Part shown: in pieces, positions 36,128 to 45,093 of the stretch
Layout: each line of letters starts with the position of its first letter
How positions within the stretch are numbered: position 1 is the first letter of the stretch
DNA from: Anaerolineaceae bacterium
GTDB lineage: Bacteria > Chloroflexota > Anaerolineae > Anaerolineales > Anaerolineaceae
Length of the DNA: 64,000 nt
Assembly (NCBI GenBank): GCA_002702705.1
Contig: PABH01000004.1
Location: forward strand, 1 to 64,000
Direction: 5' to 3'
Made by a program: the position numbers and the translations under genes
Notes under the pieces: generated by a model
Databases searched by the model: none
What the model saw: the letters and a program-made list of their open reading frames with translations, nothing else
Told to the model about the DNA's origin: nothing

Positions 36128-36940
36128 TTAAAACTCTAGACGATTAATTCTCCAGATCGCAGCGACAATAAATAGGATACTCCACACGAAGCTCACTATA
36201 GGGCTAATCCATAAGTCACCGGGGACTGCGCCTGGACCCTGTAAGGTTACAACAGGCATTAATTGAGGTAATGCAAACGGCCCCATGTAGAGTAGGAATT
36301 TAATAACACCACTTAAGAGCTGCCCCCCGAATAGAATTCCTAAAGTTCCTGCTAAAAGCGCAGTACGGGAAGGAGAGATCACGCCCAGTAAAAGTGATAA
36401 GGTCATAAAAAAGAGGGTGTGAATGAGTAAAAGCAAGCCCGAAAGTAAATATTGTTGTAAATTTACTTCATATCCCGCGAAGATGAAAATACCGTATCCT
36501 ACAATGAGGGGTGGTAAGAGCATAACAGAAAACATGGGAATAAGATTGGCTGTAAATTTACTAAGATAAAAGGAAACTCTTGAAACTGGTTTTGATAAAG
36601 TCCATGCTGCGGTGCCGCTTTGTTTTTCGCCAATAAATTCGTCTTGTGTGACGATGATCACACCGAGCGCAAGCGATAAGGAAGCCACCCCAAACAGAGT
36701 TTTTAAACCGGAATCCAATAACTCTGCATTGGAAATAGGCTCACCTGCCATCGCTGCAATATTTTTTAATCCAAATAAAGTTGATGCCAACAATCCGTCG
36801 ATGATTACAATCCATAAAATCAGGTGAATCCACCAACGACGGGATCGCCACCATTCACGGGATTCTTTTTTGAATAAATTTTTAAAACCTAACCGCCAAC
36901 CAGTGGTTGTATTCTGAATGAAGACTTGATTAACCGACAT
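36128..36940 (-). CDS. ABC transporter permease (ABC-2 type)
   Basis: The 270-residue protein has six or so TM segments and the pattern of ABC-2 permeases of the NosY/Gld type: an N-terminal cytosolic stretch (FKKESREWWRSRRWW), then paired TM segments with SLALGVIIVTQDEFIGEKQSGTA. It overlaps the ATPase gene by 11 nt. The substrate is unknown. Confidence 0.85.
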   Translation of the reverse strand: MSVNQVFIQNTTTGWRLGFKNLFKKESREWWRSRRWWIHLILWIVIIDGLLASTLFGLKNIAAMAGEPISNAELLDSGLKTLFGVASLSLALGVIIVTQDEFIGEKQSGTAAWTLSKPVSRVSFYLSKFTANLIPMFSVMLLPPLIVGYGIFIFAGYEVNLQQYLLSGLLLLIHTLFFMTLSLLLGVISPSRTALLAGTLGILFGGQLLSGVIKFLLYMGPFALPQLMPVVTLQGPGAVPGDLWISPIVSFVWSILFIVAAIWRINRLEF

Positions 36941-37898
36941 GATTTTCTCCTTCTACTAATTGCAGGAAAACATCTTCCAAATTTAATTTAAGTCGTTGAA
37001 ATTCTGAAACCTGCACATTTTCGTCCGAAAGTACGGCCCGTAGTAATTCTTTTTCAGCAAGGGTCTGGTCCAGCACGTTGACCATTAATTTGTGATAACC
37101 GTGATTTTGGGTGCCTTTTCGCACGTTTTGAACCCAGGTAATATTTTCAAGGCGTTGTTGCGTTTGATCCACATTTCCTTTAAAGACAATTTGGAAAACC
37201 ACACCTTCTTTTGCATTTAATAGATCTTCTACCCGGCCTTGGGCAACCATTTTTCCATGATTCAGGATAACAACCTGATCACTGACACGCTGCACATCAT
37301 CCAGGATGTGGGTGGAAAAAAAGATAGTGGTGTGTTTTCGCAGACGTTCCATAACCTCAAGTACATCACGCCGTCCCATTGGGTCAAGGGCTGCAGCCGG
37401 TTCATCCAGAATTAACAGATCAGGGTAATTGATCTGTGCTTGGGCAATCCCCAGTCGCTGGCGTTCTCCACCGGAAAAACCGCGAATTGGACGGTCAGCT
37501 TTGTCAGTTAATCCTACCAGTTCCAATGTTTCATCAATCCGTTGGTCTATTTTATTTTGTGGCCCTTCAAAGAAAAAATGAGCAGTGTAATTTAGAATTT
37601 CTCGACAGGTCATGTAATTATAGAAATTTGGGTTTTGTGCCAGATAGCCAACGCGGCGGCGGATTTGCGGATTTTCTTTTACGATATCTAATCCGAAAAT
37701 TTCTCCTCCACCACTGGTTGGTTGGGTTAAACCCAATAAAATTTTAATCGCGGTACTTTTTCCTGCACCGTTAGGTCCCAAAAAACCAACGATTTGATTT
37801 GATGGGATGGTCAAGGTCAGATCTTTTAACGCTTCAATATTTCCATAAGATTTGCTTAACCGATCGGTTTTTATTACGGGTTGAGATAAATTTTGCAT
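36930..37898 (-). CDS. ABC transporter ATP-binding protein
   Basis: The domain has Walker A GPNGAGKST, Q-loop LAQNPNFY, signature SGGERQR, Walker B LLILDEPAAALDP and an H-loop in FSTHIL. A C-terminal extension of about 90 residues follows. GAGGAGG before the ATG at 37898 sets the start, fifteen codons inside the longest ORF. With the downstream permease it makes a two-gene exporter of the ABC-2 type. Confidence 0.93.
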   Translation of the reverse strand: MQNLSQPVIKTDRLSKSYGNIEALKDLTLTIPSNQIVGFLGPNGAGKSTAIKILLGLTQPTSGGGEIFGLDIVKENPQIRRRVGYLAQNPNFYNYMTCREILNYTAHFFFEGPQNKIDQRIDETLELVGLTDKADRPIRGFSGGERQRLGIAQAQINYPDLLILDEPAAALDPMGRRDVLEVMERLRKHTTIFFSTHILDDVQRVSDQVVILNHGKMVAQGRVEDLLNAKEGVVFQIVFKGNVDQTQQRLENITWVQNVRKGTQNHGYHKLMVNVLDQTLAEKELLRAVLSDENVQVSEFQRLKLNLEDVFLQLVEGENHVG

Positions 37899-38098
37899 GG
37901 CTGCCTCCTCAAAAATGGCTGATTTAAGCATACCGGAATCCATCGCTGTGGTCCCTGACTAAAACGGTAAACCATGTTACCAGGGAGGATAAAATCAACC
38001 TAACCGGCTGACCAGTTTTAACTTAATTTAGTTTGATTCATGATGGATTTAAGTTATGATGGACTATATCAATTGAATGAACAATAGGATGGTGAAAA

Positions 38099-38695
38099 AT
38101 GACAGAAGAACAAAACATCCCGGTAGAAGAAACGGCTAAAGGCGAGACGGAAACCGCAGGGATTGACATCAATGTGGAAGATTTGGTACAGGCCGATATC
38201 GTTGAAATTTCCCAGGGGGGAGCCAATCAGGTGCAAGCCAAAGAAGTGAGTATCCGGCAGGGAGGTGCCAATTCCATCCAAGCCGATCAAGTACAGATCC
38301 GGCAGGGTGGCGTTGTAAAAGCCGATGCATCCCACATGGAAATTAATCAAGGTGGGGCGGTGTTGGTTGATAGCCAGGATGTCCACATGACAGCATCGAA
38401 AGCAGTAGTGATTGCTGCAAAGGGAAATGTAAAGATTGAACAAGGTGGTATCCAGGTATTAGTTGCAAAAGGGGATATCCAACAAGAGCAGTGCGGCACT
38501 GTTTTTCAAATCTCAAATAATGTGACAATGGATAACAACAGCTCCACGGTATTTTTGTTCGCGAAAAATGTAGAAGGAGAAGTTCACACCCGTTTTGGTC
38601 AGCGCGAATCGATTTTATTTGGAATTCTGGCTGGCATCAGTGCGGGTGCGGTTTTGTTGAGTGGTGTTTTATTTAAAAAGAAGAAGAAAAAATAA
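38099..38695 (+). CDS. QGG-repeat beta-solenoid protein with C-terminal membrane anchor
   Basis: The 198-residue protein has seven successive ~15-residue units from about residue 36. Each is of the form (V/I)xIxQGGAxxVxAxxV: VEISQGGANQVQAKEV, then SIRQGGANSIQADQV, QIRQGGVVKADASHM, EINQGGAVLVDSQDV, HMTASKAVVIAAKGNV, KIEQGGIQVLVAKGDI and QQEQCGTVFQISNNV. This is the periodicity of a small beta-solenoid. A TM segment (ILFGILAGISAGAVLLSGVLF) and a KKKKKK tail follow. The N-terminal ~30 residues are acidic. No family was recognised; bactofilin-like polymerising folds are an alternative. Confidence 0.7.
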   Translation: MTEEQNIPVEETAKGETETAGIDINVEDLVQADIVEISQGGANQVQAKEVSIRQGGANSIQADQVQIRQGGVVKADASHMEINQGGAVLVDSQDVHMTASKAVVIAAKGNVKIEQGGIQVLVAKGDIQQEQCGTVFQISNNVTMDNNSSTVFLFAKNVEGEVHTRFGQRESILFGILAGISAGAVLLSGVLFKKKKKK

Positions 38696-38868
38696 TAACT
38701 CGCCAGTTTTCCTTATAAAGTAGTTTATCCACCCCACCGGTTGGTGGAATTTCACATTAATCAAACAAAAAGTAAACCCTCCGGGAGGTGAAAATTCAAG
38801 GCGGCTAAATTAACAGTTGCCCCTCCTGGAGGTCGGATTTAATTCAGGCTAGCTTTTTAAACATCCTT
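38696..38868. other. Short hairpins between convergent genes
   Basis: Small inverted repeats are seen: CCACC-GGTT-GGTGG (38735-38748), CCTCC-G-GGAGG (38778-38788) and a second CCTCC-GGAGG copy further on. None has a clear T-run. Confidence 0.4.
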
Positions 38869-39162
38869 TTAATCGAGTGGTTTTAACCGGCCTACAATCT
38901 TCACACAGGGACGATTAAAGACGTCTGCCTTGTGGGGACCATCTTCCATCTCTCCACTCAAGTCCTGCCCAGGAAAATGCATTCGTTCATGAAGTTCTTT
39001 TAACCAATGAGGACAGTTGGTGACATCATATACAATGCCATCATAAGCGATGTATTTTGGGTAACCACGTTCACCGTTATTTCGGCGTAATTCCATTTCA
39101 GTGATTTGTTTATCGGGGATCATCATACGCTCATTATACATTTGATATAATTTGATTTCCAA
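38869..39162 (-). CDS. Small cytochrome b5-like haem/steroid-binding protein
   Basis: The 97-residue protein has the b5-like stretch YIAYDGIVYDVTNCPHWLKE (a YVxxxGxVYDVTxxxxW pattern), then LHERMHFPGQDLS, where b5 proteins have the first haem-ligand His in HPGG. HKADVFNRPCVKIVG follows, with the second His. It belongs to the small anaerobe-type b5-like proteins. The first ~13 residues may not be translated; an ATG at MIPDKQITEM is an alternative start. Confidence 0.75.
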   Translation of the reverse strand: MEIKLYQMYNERMMIPDKQITEMELRRNNGERGYPKYIAYDGIVYDVTNCPHWLKELHERMHFPGQDLSGEMEDGPHKADVFNRPCVKIVGRLKPLD

Positions 39163-39222
39163 AAACCAGGAAAAAAATCAAGAAATTCGCTACAATCATA
39201 AGAGCGTAATAAAGGAGTTACC

Positions 39223-40110
39223 ATGTTAATCCCCGAAATTTTAGTTAATGAGCGTGCCTTAACCGGTGAAGGACCATCCTGGGATATGGAAAACCATCTT
39301 TTGTATTGGGTAGATATTCCCAATGCAAAGATTTTTGTTTATAACCCTTATACCAATCATAATCGTGTGATCAACCTTTCAAATCATTTTTCCACCATCA
39401 GTGCAGTAGCACCGCGAAAATCCGGCGGTTTGATCTTTACCCCGGACCGCAAAATTGCTGCTTTGGATTTGAGAACCGAACAGGTCACCATCTTGGCGGA
39501 AGTGGAACACGATTTACCCGGCAATCGATTTAATGATGGAAAATGCGATCCGGCTGGTCGTTTTTTGGCCGGTACGATGAAAAACAATCCGGATGGCGAC
39601 CCAGCTGGCTCGTTATATATCATGGAGCCGGATTTCACAGTTCGGAAACTTTTGGACGGACTTCATATTTCAAATGGCTTGGGTTGGAGCCCGGATTACC
39701 GTCAATTTTATCTGGCCGATTCGGCTTCAAAATCCGTATGGGCTTTTGATTATGATTTAGAAAAAGGGGAAATCAGTAACCAGCGCAGTGCGTTTACCTT
39801 ACCCCCCGGAATGGGCGTAGCCGATGGATTAACCGTAGATACCCAAGGTATGATTTGGCTGGCCATGTGGGATGGGGCACAGATTACCCGCTGGAATCCT
39901 AATACCGGACAATATCTTGATATTTATCGATTCCCAGCCAAACGTACCAGCTGTTGTGTGTTTGGTGGTGCGGATCTGGATGAACTGTATGTAACCTCTG
40001 CCGCAATTGGCCTGGAAGAAAAAGACCACCAGGTATACCCGTATAATGGGGCATTAATGCGCTTTCGCACCATGTATAAAGGTATGCCAAGTTTTGCTTT
40101 TGCTGGATAG
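39223..40110 (+). CDS. SMP-30/gluconolactonase/LRE-like protein
   Basis: The 295-residue six-bladed propeller enzyme has LTGEGPSWDMENHLLYWVDI at the start, NRFNDGKCDPAGRFLAGTM, ISNGLGWSPDYRQFYLADS and MGVADGLTVDTQGMIWLAMW, with the Glu, Asn and Asp metal ligands in place. Relatives open sugar lactones with calcium or zinc bound. A strong ribosome site (AAAGGAG) precedes the ATG. It stands alone, divergent from the b5-like gene. Gluconolactonase activity is likely but not certain. Confidence 0.9.
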   Translation: MLIPEILVNERALTGEGPSWDMENHLLYWVDIPNAKIFVYNPYTNHNRVINLSNHFSTISAVAPRKSGGLIFTPDRKIAALDLRTEQVTILAEVEHDLPGNRFNDGKCDPAGRFLAGTMKNNPDGDPAGSLYIMEPDFTVRKLLDGLHISNGLGWSPDYRQFYLADSASKSVWAFDYDLEKGEISNQRSAFTLPPGMGVADGLTVDTQGMIWLAMWDGAQITRWNPNTGQYLDIYRFPAKRTSCCVFGGADLDELYVTSAAIGLEEKDHQVYPYNGALMRFRTMYKGMPSFAFAG

Positions 40111-40373
40111 GTTAAATTGAAGAAATGAAGAGGCACCAGAGCAATTGGGGGAAGGACTTGAATATTTAATTTTGTTTTATCAAGCAGAATCTGGGCAGGA
40201 GTGCATTCAACAAAGTTACGCTTATGGGTAAAAGTTAGAGATTGGGTTTATAAACCGAAGATCATATATTTTGACTACCCTTAACTACCATCAAAAGGGT
40301 TGGTTGTTTTCACTTGTATTCGATTGGTTAATCATTATACTTAGATCCATAAACTCATTTTTTACCATATTCT
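40111..40373. other. Intergenic region upstream of ABC-lipoprotein cluster
   Basis: No gene or clear promoter was seen. The following ATPase gene has no ribosome site in front of its ATG. Confidence 0.4.
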
Positions 40374-41054
40374 ATGCCTTCCCCAATCATTCTCGCAAAA
40401 AAAATATATAAAACATACCAAAATAACACCCTTTATGTTAATGCATTAAATGGCGTGGATATGGAATTGCCTCAGGGTGCCTTAGCAATGATTTATGGGC
40501 CAAGTGGCGGGGGGAAATCAACGTTATTACACCTAATTGGGGGAATTGATCGGGTTCAATCCGGATATTTAGAAGTCGATGGCGTTTGTTTGCATTCTGC
40601 CAATGAAAAACAGCTTACTCAATTTCGAAGAGATAAAACCGGTTTTGTTTTTCAGTTTTACAATCTATTACCTTCATTGAATGCATTGGATAATGTATGT
40701 TTGCCCTTGTTGGCGAAAGGTGAATCAATAAAACAAGCTCGTCGTAAGGGATTGTTGGTATTGCAGCAAGTTGGGTTATTAGATCGTCAACGGCATCGCC
40801 CGGGGCAGCTATCTGGTGGTGAACAACAGCGTATAGCTGTAGCTCGTGCATTAATTGTAGAACCGGTTTTGGTGTTGGCTGATGAACCAACCGGAGATTT
40901 GGATAGTCATTCTACAATCGAACTGATGGATTTAATTACTTCATTGAATCAGAACTTGGGTATTACTTTTTTGATCGCTACACATAATATTGATATCCGT
41001 TCGGCAGCAACTCATTTGTTTGAAATGAAAGATGGGATATTAAAAATGATATGA
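40374..41054 (+). CDS. ABC transporter ATP-binding protein (MacB/LolD-like)
   Basis: The 226-residue ATPase has Walker A GPSGGGKST, signature LSGGEQQR, Walker B VLVLADEPTGDLD and H-loop IATHN. This is the MacB/LolD/FtsE branch that works with FtsX-like permeases. No ribosome site precedes the ATG, which may mean a leaderless mRNA. It overlaps the next gene by 4 nt. With two permeases and a lipoprotein it forms one unit. Confidence 0.92.
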   Translation: MPSPIILAKKIYKTYQNNTLYVNALNGVDMELPQGALAMIYGPSGGGKSTLLHLIGGIDRVQSGYLEVDGVCLHSANEKQLTQFRRDKTGFVFQFYNLLPSLNALDNVCLPLLAKGESIKQARRKGLLVLQQVGLLDRQRHRPGQLSGGEQQRIAVARALIVEPVLVLADEPTGDLDSHSTIELMDLITSLNQNLGITFLIATHNIDIRSAATHLFEMKDGILKMI

Positions 41055-42220
41055 AACTGCTTTATGTTTTGCGGTTTTTAATCAATCATATTGTTCGAGA
41101 TTGGCTGCGAAGTACATTGACCATTCTCAGTTTATCAATGATTGTTTTTATCTTTTTTTTATCATCGGCTTTAATTTCGGATATGGGGAATTTTGGAAAT
41201 GGGTTAATTGATGTACCTCAGACATTAATATTTATGTCTCGAAATGCCATGTTGCCTTCTGATAGTCAAATCAACACCGTGGATTTTGATTCATATCAAA
41301 CAGCGATTCAGGACCTTTTCGGTGCACATGCTATCAAACAATCGTATACCAAAATTTTTCGTCAACTTCACTACGATGGCAGGTCGATTTCTCTTTCCAC
41401 ATTGACTCAGGACGAGATGCAGGATGGTGCGGATTTTTTTCTTTTGGAAGGCTCTTGGCCAAATAAAAAACAAGAAATCGTCGTTACAAGAGCGTTTAAT
41501 ACCATAACCGAAAAATCGATTGGAGACACCATGACCATTTATGGTTCAGAATTTTTAATTTCTGGAATTATCAATTCTGAAAAATGGATGGCTGCTGTTA
41601 TATTTATGCCCGTAAGTCAGGCAGAAAAACTGTATCAGACTGAGGGTATTTTTCAATTAGGTTTTATTCAGTTAAACAATGACGTTGATGCCAACCTGGT
41701 ACAGCAGTTTTTGGAAACGAACCTTAATGATGGAGATTGTTGTTCAGTTTATCAAGATGATCATTTTGTGGCATTGTACCGTGATGCAGTAAAAGGGATT
41801 CGGTTTTTAGCAAGGATTTTACAGTTGATTGTGCTGTTTCTGATTGCATTTGGTAGTTACAATGCCAGCGTTTTGGTGCTAAACGAACATGAACGGGAAA
41901 TCGCTCTTTTACATGTGGTCGGTTTTTCACCGAAGGTAATTAATGGAATCTTGATATTTCGCTTATGGATCTTACTTTTTATTTCTTATTTGCTAGGGTA
42001 CGGATTGGCTTTGATCTATTCAAAATGGTATTTATCAAACTTACGTTTAGCCATTTCGGGAAATTTGATTCGATTAGAGATAACCTGGGACAGCTTTTTA
42101 CTGGGAGCAGGACTTATCTTTTTGTTTGCTGTAATCAGTGTTTGGTTTTCTTTACGCCATCAATATACAAAAAACATCCATGTTTCCCTTCAAAAAGTAT
42201 TTACCGGGCGGGTGGGGTAA
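41051..42220 (+). CDS. FtsX-like ABC transporter permease, first
   Basis: The 389-residue protein has a first TM segment (residues ~15-38), a large extracytoplasmic domain (MacB periplasmic core type, with EGSWPNKKQEIVVTRAFN) and three C-terminal TM segments with the FtsX signature (LVLNEHEREIALLHVVGFSP). It may move lipid-linked or peptide cargo out of the membrane. The following permease gene begins directly after its stop codon. Confidence 0.87.
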   Translation: MKLLYVLRFLINHIVRDWLRSTLTILSLSMIVFIFFLSSALISDMGNFGNGLIDVPQTLIFMSRNAMLPSDSQINTVDFDSYQTAIQDLFGAHAIKQSYTKIFRQLHYDGRSISLSTLTQDEMQDGADFFLLEGSWPNKKQEIVVTRAFNTITEKSIGDTMTIYGSEFLISGIINSEKWMAAVIFMPVSQAEKLYQTEGIFQLGFIQLNNDVDANLVQQFLETNLNDGDCCSVYQDDHFVALYRDAVKGIRFLARILQLIVLFLIAFGSYNASVLVLNEHEREIALLHVVGFSPKVINGILIFRLWILLFISYLLGYGLALIYSKWYLSNLRLAISGNLIRLEITWDSFLLGAGLIFLFAVISVWFSLRHQYTKNIHVSLQKVFTGRVG

Positions 42221-43312
42221 ATGTTAACAATATTTTGGATTGCATTATTAGACTTACGATCCCATTGGCGGGTTATTGTGGTGATGATTCTTTTTTTTGC
42301 AATCAATGTATTTGCCTATATTGAACTAACCGGCTATCAGTTGAGTATTAATGCGCAATTTCACTTTATTGACAATGATTATTTGATTATCCATGAAGCG
42401 GATACTGCTGCAGAATATTATGGCAGCCGGCTTTCTCCCATTATTGGCGAAGAACTCACCTCCCTTGGATATAGCCGGGTTATCCCTGCTGTACATTCAT
42501 TTACTGTGACTGCTGGCCGTGAAATTCAATTCATCTATGGAATTGACCTGGAACAATATCAAGATGTTGAACGTTTCCAGCTTTTAGCAGGAAGAGCCCT
42601 TAAGGTGGGTGATTCGCAACGATCGGTGATGTTGGGCACTTTGTTTGCAGAAAAAATAAAAGCAAATATTGGAGATACAATCTCCTTACGTGGACGGGAT
42701 TTTCAAGTTGTGGGGATTTTTAAAACCGGAACATTTACAGATAATGATGCTTGGATTTCTTTACCAGCAGCACAAACCTTATTGGGTTGGGGTGAAGATG
42801 TATCGTATTATCTCGTGCCGGATAGCGGCGTATTAAAAACTGGGGACACGTTTGGGCAGGGGATTGTGGTCAGTCGTAGGGGTGAAAGTGTATATGCATC
42901 CAGTAAACAGTACCTTGAATTGCTGAAATTATTTGCTTTTGTTATTCAATGTCTGGGTTTTGGAACAGTAATTACTATGGGTGCATTAATCCTACGAATT
43001 ACTATATTGCATCAATATCCGTTGGCTTTAATGCGGGTTTATGGTTTTTCTAAAATCTCCTTATATATCTACATTCTATTTCAAGCGGTTGTTATCTTTA
43101 TTTTTGGTTTTATGATTGGTTTTGGATTTGCTTTATTGTTTCCTTTGTTATATCAATTAAATGTATCTGGTTGGGTTATTCTCCCTTCTTTTGTTTTTTC
43201 TGAAATTTTGCGTTCATTTGGATATTTGTTTGGTTTTGTGCTGATCGGGGTTTTAATTCCGATCTTGTGGTTTAACCGGTTAAATTTGAGTAAATTATTA
43301 CGTTCGGAGTAA
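42221..43312 (+). CDS. FtsX-like ABC transporter permease, second
   Basis: The 363-residue protein has the same layout as the first permease: one N-terminal TM, a MacB-like core (LLAGRALKVGDSQRSVMLGT and GDTISLRGRDFQVVGIF) and three C-terminal TM segments (PLALMRVYGFSKISLYIYIL). It probably forms a heterodimer with the first permease. Confidence 0.87.
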   Translation: MLTIFWIALLDLRSHWRVIVVMILFFAINVFAYIELTGYQLSINAQFHFIDNDYLIIHEADTAAEYYGSRLSPIIGEELTSLGYSRVIPAVHSFTVTAGREIQFIYGIDLEQYQDVERFQLLAGRALKVGDSQRSVMLGTLFAEKIKANIGDTISLRGRDFQVVGIFKTGTFTDNDAWISLPAAQTLLGWGEDVSYYLVPDSGVLKTGDTFGQGIVVSRRGESVYASSKQYLELLKLFAFVIQCLGFGTVITMGALILRITILHQYPLALMRVYGFSKISLYIYILFQAVVIFIFGFMIGFGFALLFPLLYQLNVSGWVILPSFVFSEILRSFGYLFGFVLIGVLIPILWFNRLNLSKLLRSE

Positions 43313-43337
43313 ATCTAAGTATTTTTGGAGGTTTAAA

Positions 43338-44168
43338 ATGGGTAATAAAAAATTTCTATTTATTTTTGTATTGATTTTATTTTTTTCTTTGGCGTGTAAT
43401 TTAACAAAAATGATCAATACCAATACACCCGGTTCGCAAAATACAGAAGACCAAAATATACTTCCATCAGATGACCAACCTTCAGACCAGGAAATGCCTG
43501 AGCAATCACTTTCTCCCTCCGGCGAGCCGGTTTCCCAACCTGTTGGCATTCGAAAAGGTGTTTCCACATTGGACAGTTATAAACTGACGGTTGAGATTGA
43601 AACAATTGGTCCAAGTCCTAATGAAATCAGCCGGATACAAGTTCAGCAAGAAAACGCCTCTTCACAAGACACCACCTTCTTTTTTGTGACTAATTTTAGT
43701 CAAACCCTGGAAGATCCCGAGCCGAGCACAAGTACAACAAATAATTACCAGATTGGCAATGAAACTTGCTCAGGTTCAGATCAAGATGGGTATAGCTATT
43801 CAATTACTGAACCTGACCAAAAAGAATTACAAGATGTTTTGAAAGACTTGTTTGACTTTAATTTCCTGATAGAGAATCCGCAGTTTATTGGCCAAGAAGA
43901 ATTAAATGGCGTTCAAACTAACCATTTCGTATTCCAGTTAAGTGGTCTTGGTGTAACTTCGGGTGCGCAAGTTTTGGCCAATCAAGGTGAATATTGGTTG
44001 GCTGTGGATGGGAATTACATTGTTCGTTATACGCTGCTGGTGGAAACAAGCACCAGTCCGGAAGAAATCAATCATCTTAAAGTCTGGGTAAATCTGGAAG
44101 ATATTAACCAACCTAAAAGTTTATCCATGCCTCAGGGCTGTATTGATGCGAAAAATTCTCCGGAATAA
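43338..44168 (+). CDS. Lipoprotein with LppX/LolA-like fold
   Basis: A signal peptide ends in the lipobox FSLACNLTK, followed by an acidic Asp/Gln/Pro-rich spacer to about residue 70. A domain whose strands (STLDSYKLTVEIETIG, EELNGVQTNHFVFQLSG, LAVDGNYIVRYTLLVE) resemble the LppX/LprAFG or LolA half-barrel follows; these bind lipids in a groove. GGAGG sets the start. The link to the MacB-like ABC genes suggests a cargo carrier or subunit. Confidence 0.7.
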   Translation: MGNKKFLFIFVLILFFSLACNLTKMINTNTPGSQNTEDQNILPSDDQPSDQEMPEQSLSPSGEPVSQPVGIRKGVSTLDSYKLTVEIETIGPSPNEISRIQVQQENASSQDTTFFFVTNFSQTLEDPEPSTSTTNNYQIGNETCSGSDQDGYSYSITEPDQKELQDVLKDLFDFNFLIENPQFIGQEELNGVQTNHFVFQLSGLGVTSGAQVLANQGEYWLAVDGNYIVRYTLLVETSTSPEEINHLKVWVNLEDINQPKSLSMPQGCIDAKNSPE

Positions 44169-44223
44169 AATAATTTTTTTGTTATAACCAGCTTAATAAT
44201 ATACGGCTCAATTTACTATCCAT

Positions 44224-44281
44224 CTTTCGGCGTTCGCTGGTGTTCAAAACCACTGTTTTGAACACCAGCGAACGCCGAAAG
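44224..44281. repeat. Perfect 27-bp inverted repeat with 4-nt loop
   Basis: CTTTCGGCGTTCGCTGGTGTTCAAAAC is followed by CACT and its exact complement. It is higher in G+C than its surroundings. On the + strand it is followed by AGGTTTTGTTTTC, so it could terminate the ABC-lipoprotein operon, but the stem is longer and more perfect than a usual terminator. Confidence 0.9.
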
Positions 44282-44413
44282 AGGTTTTGTTTTCTAATCC
44301 TATTTTTAGATTTTTCTTAAGAAACGCTAATGTTGAACTATTGCGATAAATTTTTCACAAACGTATAATACTAAGTGAGTTATCATAAGAAATACATAGA
44401 AAAGCATAGGTAA

Positions 44414-45070
44414 ATGACAAAAAAAATCCCACAAGAAATCGATTGGTATGAATTATCTCAAGCCGCAGCCTATCTAGGTGTTCACTTCACAACCTTGAGG
44501 CGCTGGGCAGATGAGGGTGAAATCGAATTTATGCGTACGCCGGGAGGGAAACGAAGATTCCGTAAAGCTGCATTGGATCGTTTCTTAAACCGCCATTCGG
44601 AAAATATCGATCCAACCTCCGATCAACATGCTTTATCAGCATTAATGGAAAATCAAGCGCTAAATAAAACGAGAGCTGGTATTCAGGGATTGAACCATGA
44701 TCACTCTTCCTGGATGCATCACATCAGTCCAGAAGATCGACTGCGAATGCGCAACACCGGAAATCGTATTATGGTGTTACTTATGCAGTACAATGCCCAA
44801 GGCAGCAACGCTGAGGTTTATTTGGAAGAGGGAAAACGGATTGCTGCGGAATATGGCATGATCTGCTACCAAGCAGGGTTAAGCGTGGCGGATACTATTC
44901 AAGCATTTATGTTATTTCGCACCTCTATTTTAGAGGCTGTTTATGAAACTTCAGGCCTGGATACGATTTCAAATCAGGAAGGAAACACTTTGTACCATCG
45001 TACTTCCGGATTTTTGGATCATTTCTTAATGGGGGTCATCAATACCTTTTGTGAACAAAAAAACTGCTAA
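44414..45070 (+). CDS. HTH regulator with helical sensor domain, haem operon
   Basis: The N-terminal domain is a MerR/excisionase-like winged helix (YELSQAAAYLGVHFTTLRRW, then GGKRRFRKAALDRFL). After a linker, the C-terminal ~130 residues are all helical and resemble the RsbRD N-terminal type of globin-like sensor (PEDRLRMRNTGNRIMVLLMQ, GLSVADTIQAFMLFRTSIL). It is 23 nt ahead of the radical SAM gene and probably regulates the haem genes. Haem or oxygen sensing is an inference only. Confidence 0.72.
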   Translation: MTKKIPQEIDWYELSQAAAYLGVHFTTLRRWADEGEIEFMRTPGGKRRFRKAALDRFLNRHSENIDPTSDQHALSALMENQALNKTRAGIQGLNHDHSSWMHHISPEDRLRMRNTGNRIMVLLMQYNAQGSNAEVYLEEGKRIAAEYGMICYQAGLSVADTIQAFMLFRTSILEAVYETSGLDTISNQEGNTLYHRTSGFLDHFLMGVINTFCEQKNC

Positions 45071-45093
45071 AAAATCTAAAAGATAGGTGGAAT

